This document shows positions 34,801 through 44,024 of a stretch of DNA of 64,000 nucleotides, piece after piece. Within the stretch, counting starts at the first letter, position 1. Each line of letters opens with the position of its first letter. Origin of the DNA: Vibrio furnissii CIP 102972 (GTDB lineage Bacteria; Pseudomonadota; Gammaproteobacteria; Enterobacterales; Vibrionaceae); assembly GCF_000176175.1 (NCBI RefSeq), contig NZ_ACZP01000014.1:1550001-1614000 (forward strand), read 5' to 3'. The translations under genes and the position numbers were made by a program. Under the pieces are notes generated by a model that saw only the letters and a list, made by a program, of their open reading frames with translations, had not been told where the DNA came from and made no database searches.

Positions 34801-35982
34801 ATGAAATCTGATGCCAAAAATAATCGGTTACCTGACTCGATTCAGGACCGTTTGAATTTCTTCGTTCGCGATTTAATTGAAAGCAATCAAAACGGTAAAC
34901 ATCTGGTATTAGGAAAGCGCCCCTCCCAAGGTGATATTGTTTTACAAAGTAACGATTACCTCAGCCTTGCCAACCATCCATTGATCAAGGCGCGTTTAAA
35001 ACAGGCCATTGATACCACGCACGACAGTGTGTTTATGTCGGCTATTTTCTTACAAGATGATCAAACCAAACCTAGCCTAGAGCACCAACTGGCTGAGTTT
35101 GTCAATTTCGACTCGTGTCTGTTGTCTCAATCCGGTTGGAATGCCAATACGTCGCTACTGCAGACCGTCTGCGCACCAGGCAGCAATGTCTATATCGACT
35201 TCTTTGCGCACATGTCGATGTGGGAAGGTGCGCGTTATGCCAATGCGAACATTCATCCGTTCATGCATAACAATTGTGACCATCTGCGCAAACAGATCCA
35301 ACGTCATGGCCCTGGGCTCATTGTGGTCGATTCCATCTACAGCACCATTGGTACGCTTGCGCCACTGACTGAATTGGTTCATATCGCCAAAGAGACTCAG
35401 TGCGCCATATTGGTCGATGAATCGCATTCACTTGGCACCCATGGCGATAAAGGCGCTGGCTTACTGGCGGAATTGGGGCTCTCCGATCAGGTCGATTTTA
35501 TGACCGCGAGTTTGGCAAAAACATTTGCGTATCGTGCGGGGGTTATTTGGGCAAATAACAACGCGAATCAATGTATTCCTTTTGTGGGCTATCCGGCGAT
35601 ATTCAGCTCGACGATATTACCGTATGAAATAGCCGCATTAGAAGCCACATTAGAGGTCATTAAATCGGCCAATGATCGTCGCAAGAATTTATTTCGCAAT
35701 GCACAACTATTATCACAAGGATTAAATAAAATTGGTATTCACATTCGCAGCCAATCCCAAATTATCGCATTGGAAACAGGCGATGAAAAAAATACAGAAA
35801 AGGTCCGTGATTATTTAGAAGACAATGGCGTTTTCGGCGCCGTATTTTGTCGACCGGCCACCTCGAAAACGAAAAATATTATTCGCTTGTCATTAACCAG
35901 TGCCGTTACGGAACAACAGATCGACCGCATTTTGTCGGTGTGTCAAAGCGCGGTAAAACGGGGGGATATGATCTTTAAATAA
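34801..35982 (+). CDS. cqsA: CqsA, CAI-1 autoinducer synthase
   Basis: 393 residues, the usual CqsA length. An alpha-oxoamine-synthase-like PLP enzyme: '[19 protein letters not shown]' at the N-terminus, '[18 protein letters not shown]', '[18 protein letters not shown]' (PLP-binding Asp/His) and the PLP lysine in '[13 protein letters not shown]' at about K240. CqsA condenses SAM-derived (S)-aminobutyrate, or SAM, with acyl-CoA to make (amino)-CAI-1, the intragenus Vibrio signal. It is separated from its receptor gene cqsS (convergent) by 160 bp with a UUCG hairpin. The ends of the gene and its 5' flank are richer in A/T than the neighbours. Confidence 0.95.
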   Translation: MKSDAKNNRLPDSIQDRLNFFVRDLIESNQNGKHLVLGKRPSQGDIVLQSNDYLSLANHPLIKARLKQAIDTTHDSVFMSAIFLQDDQTKPSLEHQLAEFVNFDSCLLSQSGWNANTSLLQTVCAPGSNVYIDFFAHMSMWEGARYANANIHPFMHNNCDHLRKQIQRHGPGLIVVDSIYSTIGTLAPLTELVHIAKETQCAILVDESHSLGTHGDKGAGLLAELGLSDQVDFMTASLAKTFAYRAGVIWANNNANQCIPFVGYPAIFSSTILPYEIAALEATLEVIKSANDRRKNLFRNAQLLSQGLNKIGIHIRSQSQIIALETGDEKNTEKVRDYLEDNGVFGAVFCRPATSKTKNIIRLSLTSAVTEQQIDRILSVCQSAVKRGDMIFK

Positions 35983-36119
35983 ATTGGCCCATCCAATGCT
36001 GAGGAGACTTTTCGCATCGGCGGCGTTTTGAATCGGTGACGTTTCGAATCGATAGGATTTCGAATCAACCCACAACACGACTGTCTTGCAAATGGTCTCT
36101 CTGCAACGGATGCCTATCT

Positions 36120-36147
36120 CTAGCTCTGAGCTTCGGCTCAGAGCTAG
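36120..36147. terminator. 12-bp UUCG hairpin between cqsA and cqsS
   Basis: CTAGCTCTGAGC-TTCG-GCTCAGAGCTAG is a perfect 12-bp stem with a stable tetraloop. Its right arm contains the cqsS stop codon (TAG on the minus strand). No T run follows on either strand, so it may protect mRNA ends rather than terminate. Confidence 0.55.
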
Positions 36148-38195
36148 ATCCAATTGGCCAGTTTGCCCAGCAGCTTGTCTTTATCGGCCGGTTTAACGAT
36201 GTAATCGTTCATGCCAGATTGGTGAATTTTCTCAATTGTCAGCGGGCTGTTATCCCCGGTATGGCCAACAATCGGAATATGGCAGTACGGCTTATTGGAA
36301 TCCCGAATCACGCGCGTCGCTTCAATGCCATCAATGATCGGCATTTCAATGTCCATCAAAATCAGGTCGAACTCGTTGTGCTCCATTGCATCCAACGCCT
36401 GTTGACCATCATTAGCCTGCACCACTTCATAGCCCTGCTTTTCAAGCAGCAACGCCGTGAATGTGCGCAGTGATTGGTTGTCATCTACCACCAGAATACG
36501 GCGTTCATATTTCGGTTGTTTGATCGGCACAACATTGTGATCCGGTGCAACGTCATCCACCTCAAACAGCAGTTGATCGAGTTCTTTGTCGGTATCGAGC
36601 AGCAGTTGACGAATGTCTAAAGGTACGACCCGCAAATGGCGCTCAATATTGATGGGGTATGCGCGTTGCTTGTCGTAAAGGTAAACAATTTTGGCTTCGG
36701 TAAAATGCAGCTTGGTTTCCAGCTCGACTAATGACTGCCACTGATCGCCGATCTGCTCTAAATCCAGCAGAATAATGTCGTATTCAAACTCGTACTCTTC
36801 ACGCGTTAACGCCTCGCTCAGCGTTGCGTGATGTAGGCGAAATCCTTGGTAAAACGCTTTCTCGCTTAGATGTCGGCTCATCAGCCCTTGCGTACCAACA
36901 TACAACACCGATTTATTTTTCATTAAATCCAGTTTGATGTGTGAGACGCGTTCAGAGTGATATTGAGGAAAACTTAACGTGAACTCCGTCCATTCCCCCA
37001 GCACGGAGGCACAACGGATGTTGCCGCCGAACGACTTCATCACCTTGCGACAAAACGGCAAACCCAAACCATAACTGCCATTTTTGCCAAAGGTATAGAA
37101 GTCCTTAAAGATGTCATCCAAGCGGTCTGGGGCGATGCCCACGCCGTTGTCTCGCACGATGATGAGGTTTTCTTGGCCCCGAGTGATGAGCGTCACTTCG
37201 ATATGAAAATGTTCACTGTTCTGATAATAAAAGGCATTTTTCAATAAATTGTAGAGGGCAAACTTCAGCAAGGTTTCACTGCCGAAATAGTCAAAATCGT
37301 TGATGGCATTGAGCGTGACGGCCTGACGATCCAACGCACGTTTGTACGAGAAGGAATGCAGGGCATGGTCAACCACCTCTTTGGCCGACAAACGCTTGAA
37401 TGTTGAGGTCGAGACGCGATTTTCATCGATAGACGTGAGTAACAGGTCGATGGTTTCGTTCCCGGTGTGGATCACTTCGTCAGCGTTGCCCAAAATTTCA
37501 TGCAGCAAAGTCAAATCCTGTCCATCGATGTATGCACCTTGGGTTGGATTGGCCGGCTGTGCGGGCAAAATCGAACGCAGCACATCAACCGACGATTTCA
37601 ACGCACTGAGCGGGTTACGCATTTCATGTGCAATCCCGGCGCCAAAGGATTTCGCGATCGACACCTTCGACTCATGCGAGCTTTGGTTTCTGAAATAGAA
37701 CAGATTTCCGAACACGTAAGTGAACAGAAAAATCGGCACATAAGGCCACAAAATGACATGCTGTGGTTCGTAATGTTGCAGCCAATACACGGCGCCATAC
37801 GCCGCCGCGACGGATAACGCAGCTTGCGCCAGCATCACTTTGGTCTCATGAACCAGCAGAATATGTAGGAAGATGGATGCCATGAATGACATTGCCCACA
37901 CCGTAGACCAATCGTTCATCAGCATCATATAGGCAAAGAAGAACGGCAAACAGAAGCCGATCATAAACAGGTAATAGTAAGGTAAGTAGCGCTGCCACAA
38001 CTTCGGCACTGCGTTTCGAAACACAATGCCGCCAAACAGGCACGAACAGAAACTACGCAGCAGCAGCGATTCATAGGGCTGCGGAAACACATGCGCCCAC
38101 ACATAGTAGTAAAACGGAAAACCAATAAACCCCATCCACCCCACTAACGTGAGGTTCGGTTCAGCATATTGGTATATTTTCTTTACGACTTCCAT
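36144..38195 (-). CDS. cqsS: CqsS, CAI-1 receptor hybrid histidine kinase
   Basis: 683 residues (V. cholerae CqsS is 686). Six membrane helices (1-168) form the ligand pocket; then the phosphorylated His H190 in SFGAGIAHEMRNPLSAL, an ATPase domain (DNGVGIAPDRL; GSYGLGLPFC), and a C-terminal receiver with VVDDNQ and the acceptor Asp at about D615 (LILMDIEMP). With an offset of 4 relative to V. cholerae (H194), W100 and S103 match the ligand residues W104 and S107, and F166 occupies the position of C170. Family knowledge: without CAI-1 the kinase phosphorylates LuxU-LuxO; ligand turns it to phosphatase. Confidence 0.95.
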   Translation of the reverse strand: MEVVKKIYQYAEPNLTLVGWMGFIGFPFYYYVWAHVFPQPYESLLLRSFCSCLFGGIVFRNAVPKLWQRYLPYYYLFMIGFCLPFFFAYMMLMNDWSTVWAMSFMASIFLHILLVHETKVMLAQAALSVAAAYGAVYWLQHYEPQHVILWPYVPIFLFTYVFGNLFYFRNQSSHESKVSIAKSFGAGIAHEMRNPLSALKSSVDVLRSILPAQPANPTQGAYIDGQDLTLLHEILGNADEVIHTGNETIDLLLTSIDENRVSTSTFKRLSAKEVVDHALHSFSYKRALDRQAVTLNAINDFDYFGSETLLKFALYNLLKNAFYYQNSEHFHIEVTLITRGQENLIIVRDNGVGIAPDRLDDIFKDFYTFGKNGSYGLGLPFCRKVMKSFGGNIRCASVLGEWTEFTLSFPQYHSERVSHIKLDLMKNKSVLYVGTQGLMSRHLSEKAFYQGFRLHHATLSEALTREEYEFEYDIILLDLEQIGDQWQSLVELETKLHFTEAKIVYLYDKQRAYPINIERHLRVVPLDIRQLLLDTDKELDQLLFEVDDVAPDHNVVPIKQPKYERRILVVDDNQSLRTFTALLLEKQGYEVVQANDGQQALDAMEHNEFDLILMDIEMPIIDGIEATRVIRDSNKPYCHIPIVGHTGDNSPLTIEKIHQSGMNDYIVKPADKDKLLGKLANWI

Positions 38196-38334
38196 GTGCT
38201 CTTACCAAACTCGACTCTAATAATTATTCGTATGATTGCATATTAAGATGCAAAGCGTATGACGGTAAGTGACTTTTTTCATGCTTTCTCATAAACAAGT
38301 AGCACAAAGCAAACCACATGCCTACTACAACCAG

Positions 38335-41300
38335 TTAAGCCACCAATTTGATCGAACTGCCGCGACCGCTGGTTTCCACGTCCAACCTGAGTGCAATTTG
38401 TTCTTTCAACTCAGTTACATGCGAGATAATCCCAATCGTTCTACCGCCCTGTTGCAGATCAACCAACGTTTGAATCGCCAGATCGAGTGACTCCGGATCC
38501 AAGCTGCCAAAGCCTTCATCAATAAACAGCGTGTCGAGGCGAATACCCCCGCTGTACGACTGCACCACGTCCGACAGCCCCAAAGCAAGCGACAACGCAG
38601 CCATGAAGGATTCACCGCCGGATAGCGTTGCCACATCGCGCCACTTTCCGGTGTAACCATCTTCAACCATCAAATCGAGGCCAGACCCTGCATTCCCTTT
38701 GGCACGCTCTTCCTTACGTTTTAGCAAATAGCGGCCTTTACTCATTCGCTGCAAACGTTGAGAGGCTTGAATCAACACGTCATCAAGCAAGACACCGAGT
38801 ACAAAACGGTGCAAACTCACTTTCGCGCCGGTGCGACCATTAGCAATGTCACTTAACGTGCCGTAAACCTGATACGCTTTATCCAGTTCTGCATTTTTCG
38901 CGTACAACTGGGCCAGCTTCTGCTCGACCTGATTGAGGCTGTCCATGCGAGAAAGATGCACTTTCAACGCGTTAAACGCGCTATTCACCGCATCCTGTTG
39001 CGCAGTAAGCGACGCTTCCAATTGCGCCATTTGTGGTGGCGTCTGGTCTGCCAGCGCTTGTGTCAGGCTGTCCAATTTGCCTTTCAACGTGGCCAAGCTT
39101 TCGTCGTAACGGCGCACTTGTTCATCCAACGCCGCCAATGCGGCTTCATCCAACCTTGCGGCCAGATACGCTTCAGGATCGGCAAACGCCGTTGCACTGA
39201 GCGCCTGTTGCCATTGCACTTGCGTGCGTTGCTGCTCTTTGTCCCACGCTTGGTGCTGCTCGTTTGCGCTGCTCAGCGCCGCCAGCGCCGACGCACGTTG
39301 GTTCTGCGCTGTATTGAGCGCCGCGCGAGTTTGCTGCTCCGCTTCCACCAACGCTTTGACTTGTTTTTGAACCTGGCTGTATCGCTGGCGCACTTCATCT
39401 ACGGTCTTGAAATCGGATGTAATGTCGCGTTGCAGATCATCGACACGCGTTTGCGCTTCCGTCATCGATTTCTCTGCTGTTTGACGTGCGGCATGGTGCG
39501 AATCCAAGGTGAGCTTCGCAGTAGCAAGGTTTGCTTCCAATTGCTGCAATTGCTGTTCAATCTGCGCAGGATTGATCGCGGACAAACGCGCGATTTCATC
39601 CGTCAATTGTTGTTGCTGATGCTGCAGTTCCGCCAGTTCTGCAATCGACTTCTCTTGCAGCGTGGTTTCTAACTGCGTCACATCTTGTTTGAGATGATGG
39701 TGCTCTGCGGCCATGGCCTCGTGCTGCTTCAACGCTTGCGTTTCTGCATTTGCAGCCACTTGTTGACGCTCACGCGCCTGTTGGACTTGTTCTTTTGTGA
39801 CAACGTCACCAGAAAACTGTGCCAGATTCGGATGTGAATGACTGCCACATACCGGGCAAGCATCGCCTTCCTGAAGAATTTTTGCGAGTTCCGCCGCTTG
39901 ATTGGTGTGCCACACGTATTCGCACTGATCCGCTTGTTGTTTGGCCAAGCGCGTCTGCTCCGTCGCCTCACGATACGCCGTTTCAGCGCGCGCCAAGAGT
40001 TTGGCTTTCTCGCCCAGTTGTTGAATAAGCTGGTTCAGGCGTGTGCGTCGTTCAATGTGGTCATTGACCAGATTCAAACTGGCGCGCTTGCTGTCGAGTG
40101 ACGCAAACTGCAGTTGCGCCGCTTCTTTCTCGCTGCGCTTTGTCACAATCTGTTCTTCAAGCGATTGCAGCGCTTGCTCCGCCTGTTGAAACGCTTGTTG
40201 AATCCCGGTTAACGTTGACGATGCCTGACTCAACTCTTTCTGCCACTTATCTAACTCAGCAAACTTTTTGCCTGTGATTTCAAGTTGATGAAGCTGCGTA
40301 TTGAGCGCATCCACTTGCTCGGCGTTTTTCAGCGCAGCCTGATAAGCCACGTCCGCGTTCGCAACCTGTGTTTCCGCCAGAGCAACAGCGTTGGTTTTCT
40401 CCGCAACAGCGGTTTGCGCCAACGTAAACTGCTTTTCAGCACTGCGCAGTTCGTTAAACGGCGAATCGAGACGCGCCGCCTGCAGCGCCTGCTGTTTGCG
40501 AGCGCGAATCGCATCCATCTCACTTTGCTTTGCTAATTCAGCGTGCAACGTGGTATCGAGCGTCGCTTTCTGGCTGAATTTTTGTTGCAGATCTAATGCA
40601 GCCGTGTGTTGCTGCTTTAATGCGTCCAGAGCTTTTTGCGCAGTTTGATACGCTTCATCCGCCGCTTTCAGCACAGGGGCCAGCTTCGTCTTTTCTTCTT
40701 GCAGCGCTTCTTCCGAGCTGACCGAAACTACATCTAGCGCGCCTTTGATTTGATTATCGAATTCGTCTTTTTCTTTGCGAATGCCCGCCGCACGCTCAAA
40801 CAAGGTGCGTTCAATTTGCGTATAAATGTGCGTTTGGAACAGCTGACCAAAGATCTGCTCACGCTCTTTTGAATTGGCAATCAACAGTTCACGGAATTTG
40901 CCTTGCGGAATCACCATCACTTGGCGGAACTGTTTCACGTCCAAACCAATCAGATCCACCATGGCTTTCGCGACCGGATTAGGACGATTCGCAATCAGCT
41001 TTTCTTCCCCATCCACCCACTCACACAATGTGGCACTGTGAGCTTTTTTGGTGGTGCCTTCTCCGCGTTTTTTCGGCACGTCTTGATCCGGGCTACGAGT
41101 CACGTTAAACACACGTCCGCCCAGTTCAAAGCTAAATTGAATTTCGGTGATCACCCCTTCGTCGGCGTAGTCACAGCGCATTTGGTCGCCCGTACGTTCG
41201 CTGCCAGTCGTCTCGCCATACAAAGCGTAACAAATGGCATCGAGAATTGAGCTTTTACCCGCGCCCGTTGGGCCATTGATCAAAAACAGCGGCGCGTGCC

Positions 41301-41376
41301 CCAGTTGGGTAAAGTCGACCACTTCTTGCGACGCAAACGGGCCGAATCCTTGCAAAGTCAGTTTAATCGGGCGCAT
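38335..41376 (-). CDS. sbcC: SbcC nuclease subunit (Rad50-like)
   Basis: 1013 residues. Walker A is INGPTGAGKSSILDAICYAL near residue 33; long coiled-coil arms (about 170-460 and 560-800) flank a zinc hook 'EGDACPVCGSHSHPN' (CPVC, near 510); the signature 'TLSGGESFMAALSLALGL' and Walker B 'LDTLFIDEGFGSLDPESLDLA' are near the C-terminus. With SbcD it forms the ATP-dependent nuclease that opens DNA hairpins and processes blocked ends. Its start is 3 bp after the sbcD stop, with sbcD first in the operon. Confidence 0.96.
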   Translation of the reverse strand: MRPIKLTLQGFGPFASQEVVDFTQLGHAPLFLINGPTGAGKSSILDAICYALYGETTGSERTGDQMRCDYADEGVITEIQFSFELGGRVFNVTRSPDQDVPKKRGEGTTKKAHSATLCEWVDGEEKLIANRPNPVAKAMVDLIGLDVKQFRQVMVIPQGKFRELLIANSKEREQIFGQLFQTHIYTQIERTLFERAAGIRKEKDEFDNQIKGALDVVSVSSEEALQEEKTKLAPVLKAADEAYQTAQKALDALKQQHTAALDLQQKFSQKATLDTTLHAELAKQSEMDAIRARKQQALQAARLDSPFNELRSAEKQFTLAQTAVAEKTNAVALAETQVANADVAYQAALKNAEQVDALNTQLHQLEITGKKFAELDKWQKELSQASSTLTGIQQAFQQAEQALQSLEEQIVTKRSEKEAAQLQFASLDSKRASLNLVNDHIERRTRLNQLIQQLGEKAKLLARAETAYREATEQTRLAKQQADQCEYVWHTNQAAELAKILQEGDACPVCGSHSHPNLAQFSGDVVTKEQVQQARERQQVAANAETQALKQHEAMAAEHHHLKQDVTQLETTLQEKSIAELAELQHQQQQLTDEIARLSAINPAQIEQQLQQLEANLATAKLTLDSHHAARQTAEKSMTEAQTRVDDLQRDITSDFKTVDEVRQRYSQVQKQVKALVEAEQQTRAALNTAQNQRASALAALSSANEQHQAWDKEQQRTQVQWQQALSATAFADPEAYLAARLDEAALAALDEQVRRYDESLATLKGKLDSLTQALADQTPPQMAQLEASLTAQQDAVNSAFNALKVHLSRMDSLNQVEQKLAQLYAKNAELDKAYQVYGTLSDIANGRTGAKVSLHRFVLGVLLDDVLIQASQRLQRMSKGRYLLKRKEERAKGNAGSGLDLMVEDGYTGKWRDVATLSGGESFMAALSLALGLSDVVQSYSGGIRLDTLFIDEGFGSLDPESLDLAIQTLVDLQQGGRTIGIISHVTELKEQIALRLDVETSGRGSSIKLVA

Positions 41377-41379
41377 AAA

Positions 41380-42522
41380 TCAATGTTGCTCCGCTTGCTT
41401 GAGAGACTGAATCACGTCGGCCATGGCCGATTCTTGTTGCTCGGTGAGCGCTTCTTGCTTCGCTTCAAGGAAGAAATCGCGGAACATGTCCATTTCACCG
41501 CGTGCCAAACGTGCGCGGCCCATTTCCTGATCCACACCAATCAGCATGCCCGGTTTTTCGAGGTGCAAAACGTTGGGATACACCTTTCGCAACTTATCCA
41601 TCGGATCCAAAATCGCGTGTTTGTCTTGCAAACGCACCAACAAGTAATCGTGATGGTGGGGGTCAGTTTTCCCTTGCGCCAGCAAGTCATCCAGTTCACC
41701 TTCGATGATGCGCATGTCATGTGGCGCATTCAGCGGAATCTGCTGCGCAGACACAAAACCGGCGTCGTTGAATTCCACCAATGTCATGCCTTTTTTCTGA
41801 TGCTGCTCGGAGAAACTGTATTTCATCAACGAGCCAGAATAGCGGATATGCGCTTCACCTTTTTGCTGTGGCTGATGCAAATGCCCTAACGCCACGTAGT
41901 CAAAGCTCGAAAAATGTTCATGATTGACCCGATCGGAACCACCAATCGACAGCGGTCGCTCTGACTCGGATTCCATCGCCCCATCCACAAAGCAGTGACT
42001 GATTAATACGTGACGTTGTGACGGATTCAATGCCGCTTTGATTTGCTCGCACAGAAACTGATGCGCGTCATCATGGGTGGTGACGATGGTTTGATAATGA
42101 TGACGAACCTGCTCTGGGTCGTTGTAAGGCATGCCATAAAACGCTACTTCACCCGCCTGCGGCGAGGATAAAACAACGGGCGTCATCATCTGTTCAAAAT
42201 CGCTGATGATGTGCAAACCCGCATTTTTCATCTGTTTAGCAGCAAAACCAAGGCGCTTGGCACCATCGTGGTTACCCGGAATCACAATCATCGGAATCGA
42301 CAATTCCGTACAAATGCGGCTGACCACGTCATCCAACAGTTCAATCGCAATGGTCGGCGGTACAGAACGGTCATACACATCCCCCGCCACAATGACGGCA
42401 TCAACGGGATTATTTTCTAAATAATCAATTAATTGATTGAGGACGTAACGCTGATCTTCTAGAAGAGACACATTGTGAAATTGGCGACCTAAGTGCCAAT
42501 CAGAGGTGTGAAGAAACTTCAT
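41380..42522 (-). CDS. sbcD: SbcD nuclease subunit (Mre11-like)
   Basis: 380 residues. The phosphodiesterase motifs are in order: HTSDWHLGR (residues 5-13), GDVYDRSVPP (near 47), GNHDGAKRLGF (near 84), HCFVDGAMESESERP and LGHLHQPQ (near 220). This is the manganese-dependent nuclease of the SbcCD complex. Translationally linked to sbcC (3 bp apart). Confidence 0.96.
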   Translation of the reverse strand: MKFLHTSDWHLGRQFHNVSLLEDQRYVLNQLIDYLENNPVDAVIVAGDVYDRSVPPTIAIELLDDVVSRICTELSIPMIVIPGNHDGAKRLGFAAKQMKNAGLHIISDFEQMMTPVVLSSPQAGEVAFYGMPYNDPEQVRHHYQTIVTTHDDAHQFLCEQIKAALNPSQRHVLISHCFVDGAMESESERPLSIGGSDRVNHEHFSSFDYVALGHLHQPQQKGEAHIRYSGSLMKYSFSEQHQKKGMTLVEFNDAGFVSAQQIPLNAPHDMRIIEGELDDLLAQGKTDPHHHDYLLVRLQDKHAILDPMDKLRKVYPNVLHLEKPGMLIGVDQEMGRARLARGEMDMFRDFFLEAKQEALTEQQESAMADVIQSLKQAEQH

Positions 42523-42708
42523 TCCTAGCCTGTTGAACGAATATCTATGAGTAATTTGTGCTTATGATACTCGTTTTGACTGGAAATGCGATGCATGAAG
42601 GGAAAAGATTGAAGATAGATCGTCCCCTGCGGCACTAGGTGTCGCTGGGTTTCAATGCTCAAGGGGCATCAATGACTAAACATTCACGCCCAAGGTTGCG
42701 CGATGTGA

Positions 42709-43689
42709 TCACGCGCGAACTTTTAAGCGACGCGGCACCAGTTCCACCCCCGTCTGATAACGTTTTGCAGAAGCGTTCAGCGCCAGCGCTAACGCACTGT
42801 CCGCAATAACCTCAAATTGCTGTGGCAGTGAGTTGATTTTAAGCGGCAGAAAATCAAGCAAGCGATTATCACCAAAGGTTGCTAAGCGGACGTTTTGCAT
42901 TAATGCCGGATGCGCAAGCAGCACATCTAAAATCCCCTCAAGCAGCGTGTAAGATGTTGCCACCACCGCATCAGGTACATCACCCGCAGCCACCCATTGT
43001 TCAAACACGCGGCGGCCTTCGTTCCGGTTAAAGTGCTCCCCATAACCCACTTTCGCGGCGATTTGATTAACCTTTAACGCAGACTCAAACCCCAACTGAC
43101 GTTCTTGGGAGATATTCAGTTCAGGAAGTGCGCCCACCAACCCGACCGTTTTGACGTTGGCATTGAGCAGTGAATTGGTCAGCTCAAATGCCGCGCCAAA
43201 ATCTTCGCTAATCACACAGGCGAAGTATTCATCATCTAACGGACGGTCAATGGCGATCACCGGCGTCCCTGAGTTTTGCATTTTCAGATAGAACTCGCTG
43301 GCATTGGGCATCGTGCTGGCGACAAACAACGCATCGATTCGACGTGACACCAAGGCATCCGCGACACTCATTTCGGTTTCAGGGTCGTCATCGGAACATG
43401 CAATCAGAATCTGATAACCAGCTTTGCGCGAATTCTGCTCGAGCAATTTCGCGAGTTTGGCGTAACTGGTGTTTTCCAAGTCAGGAATGATCAAACCAAA
43501 GGAGCGACTGTTTCCTGCCCGCAACGCTGATGCGGCGTGATCGGGACGGTAATTGTGCGCATCCACCACCGCCATGACCTTTTGCTGTGTCTTTTCGCTA
43601 ATTCGATATTTATGTGCCTTGCCGTTGATCACATAGCTTGCGGTCGTTTTCGACACACCAGCCAACTTAGCAATTTCATCTAGTGTCAT
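42709..43689 (-). CDS. cra: Cra/FruR catabolite repressor (LacI family)
   Basis: 326 residues. HTH at the N-terminus (LDEIAKLAGVSKTTASYVINGKAHKYRISEKTQQKV), with the Cra-specific 'TASYVINGKA' recognition helix, then the periplasmic-binding-like effector domain (RSFGLIIPDLENTSYAKL; ...PVIAIDRPLDDEYFACVISED). E. coli Cra is released from DNA by fructose-1-phosphate. It is divergent from fruBKA, and three palindromic sites resembling the Cra consensus lie between them, so it very likely represses that operon and itself. Confidence 0.93.
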   Translation of the reverse strand: MTLDEIAKLAGVSKTTASYVINGKAHKYRISEKTQQKVMAVVDAHNYRPDHAASALRAGNSRSFGLIIPDLENTSYAKLAKLLEQNSRKAGYQILIACSDDDPETEMSVADALVSRRIDALFVASTMPNASEFYLKMQNSGTPVIAIDRPLDDEYFACVISEDFGAAFELTNSLLNANVKTVGLVGALPELNISQERQLGFESALKVNQIAAKVGYGEHFNRNEGRRVFEQWVAAGDVPDAVVATSYTLLEGILDVLLAHPALMQNVRLATFGDNRLLDFLPLKINSLPQQFEVIADSALALALNASAKRYQTGVELVPRRLKVRA

Positions 43690-43760
43690 ATCCAGTACTC
43701 AGGTTATGTGCGGCGGATCATAGAAATAACCTTTCGATCCTTGATGGTGTTGAATTATAC

Positions 43761-43776
43761 GCTGAATCGATTCAGT
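43761..43776. promoter_or_regulatory. Cra operator 1
   Basis: GCTGAATCGATTCAGT is a palindrome (one mismatch at the ends) with the Cra core TGAATCGATTCA. It is close to the cra promoter. Confidence 0.75.
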
Positions 43777-43782
43777 ATTGAA

Positions 43783-43798
43783 GCTGAAAGGATTCAGC
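43783..43798. promoter_or_regulatory. Cra operator 2
   Basis: GCTGAAAGGATTCAGC, palindromic at the ends, 22 bp from operator 1 (two helix turns), so both could be bound side by side. Confidence 0.7.
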
Positions 43799-43914
43799 AA
43801 AATCTCAAATTGATAGCGATGTCGAGTTTTTGGAGCTTTTAGCTTTTTTAAACTACACCTATAACAGCAAATGATTTCGCCGGTTGGTGGTTTTGCTGAA
43901 TTTTTTGAACTAAA

Positions 43915-43932
43915 TGCTGAACCGATTCAGCA
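43915..43932. promoter_or_regulatory. Cra operator 3
   Basis: TGCTGAACCGATTCAGCA: 18-bp near-perfect palindrome, about 93-110 bp upstream of the fruB start. A half site (TTGCTGAATTT) is nearby at 43894. Confidence 0.75.
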
Positions 43933-44024
43933 AGTATTATAAAGCAGGGTAACACCTGACACCGCAATTGCCATGCGGTGACAACAAAAAACGCCGTCAC
44001 ATGGCGTAATAAAAGGGGCCAAAC

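Noticed and set aside
34780-34820. Possible pairing of the cqsA start region (TATTTTCACC) with the GUGAAUA part of Qrr sRNAs
   Set aside because: Only 6-7 matching bases and a mismatch in the middle; no other Qrr complement nearby. Not strong enough to list.
34584-35990. Recent horizontal transfer of cqsA on the basis of AT-richness
   Set aside because: The gene is widely kept in Vibrio and the AT-rich part is mainly its flank and ends; no mobile-element marks are near.
38956-39672. A 238-residue Arg/Leu/Cys-rich frame on + inside sbcC
   Set aside because: Typical mirror of a Gln/Ala-rich coiled coil; no SD, no promoter.
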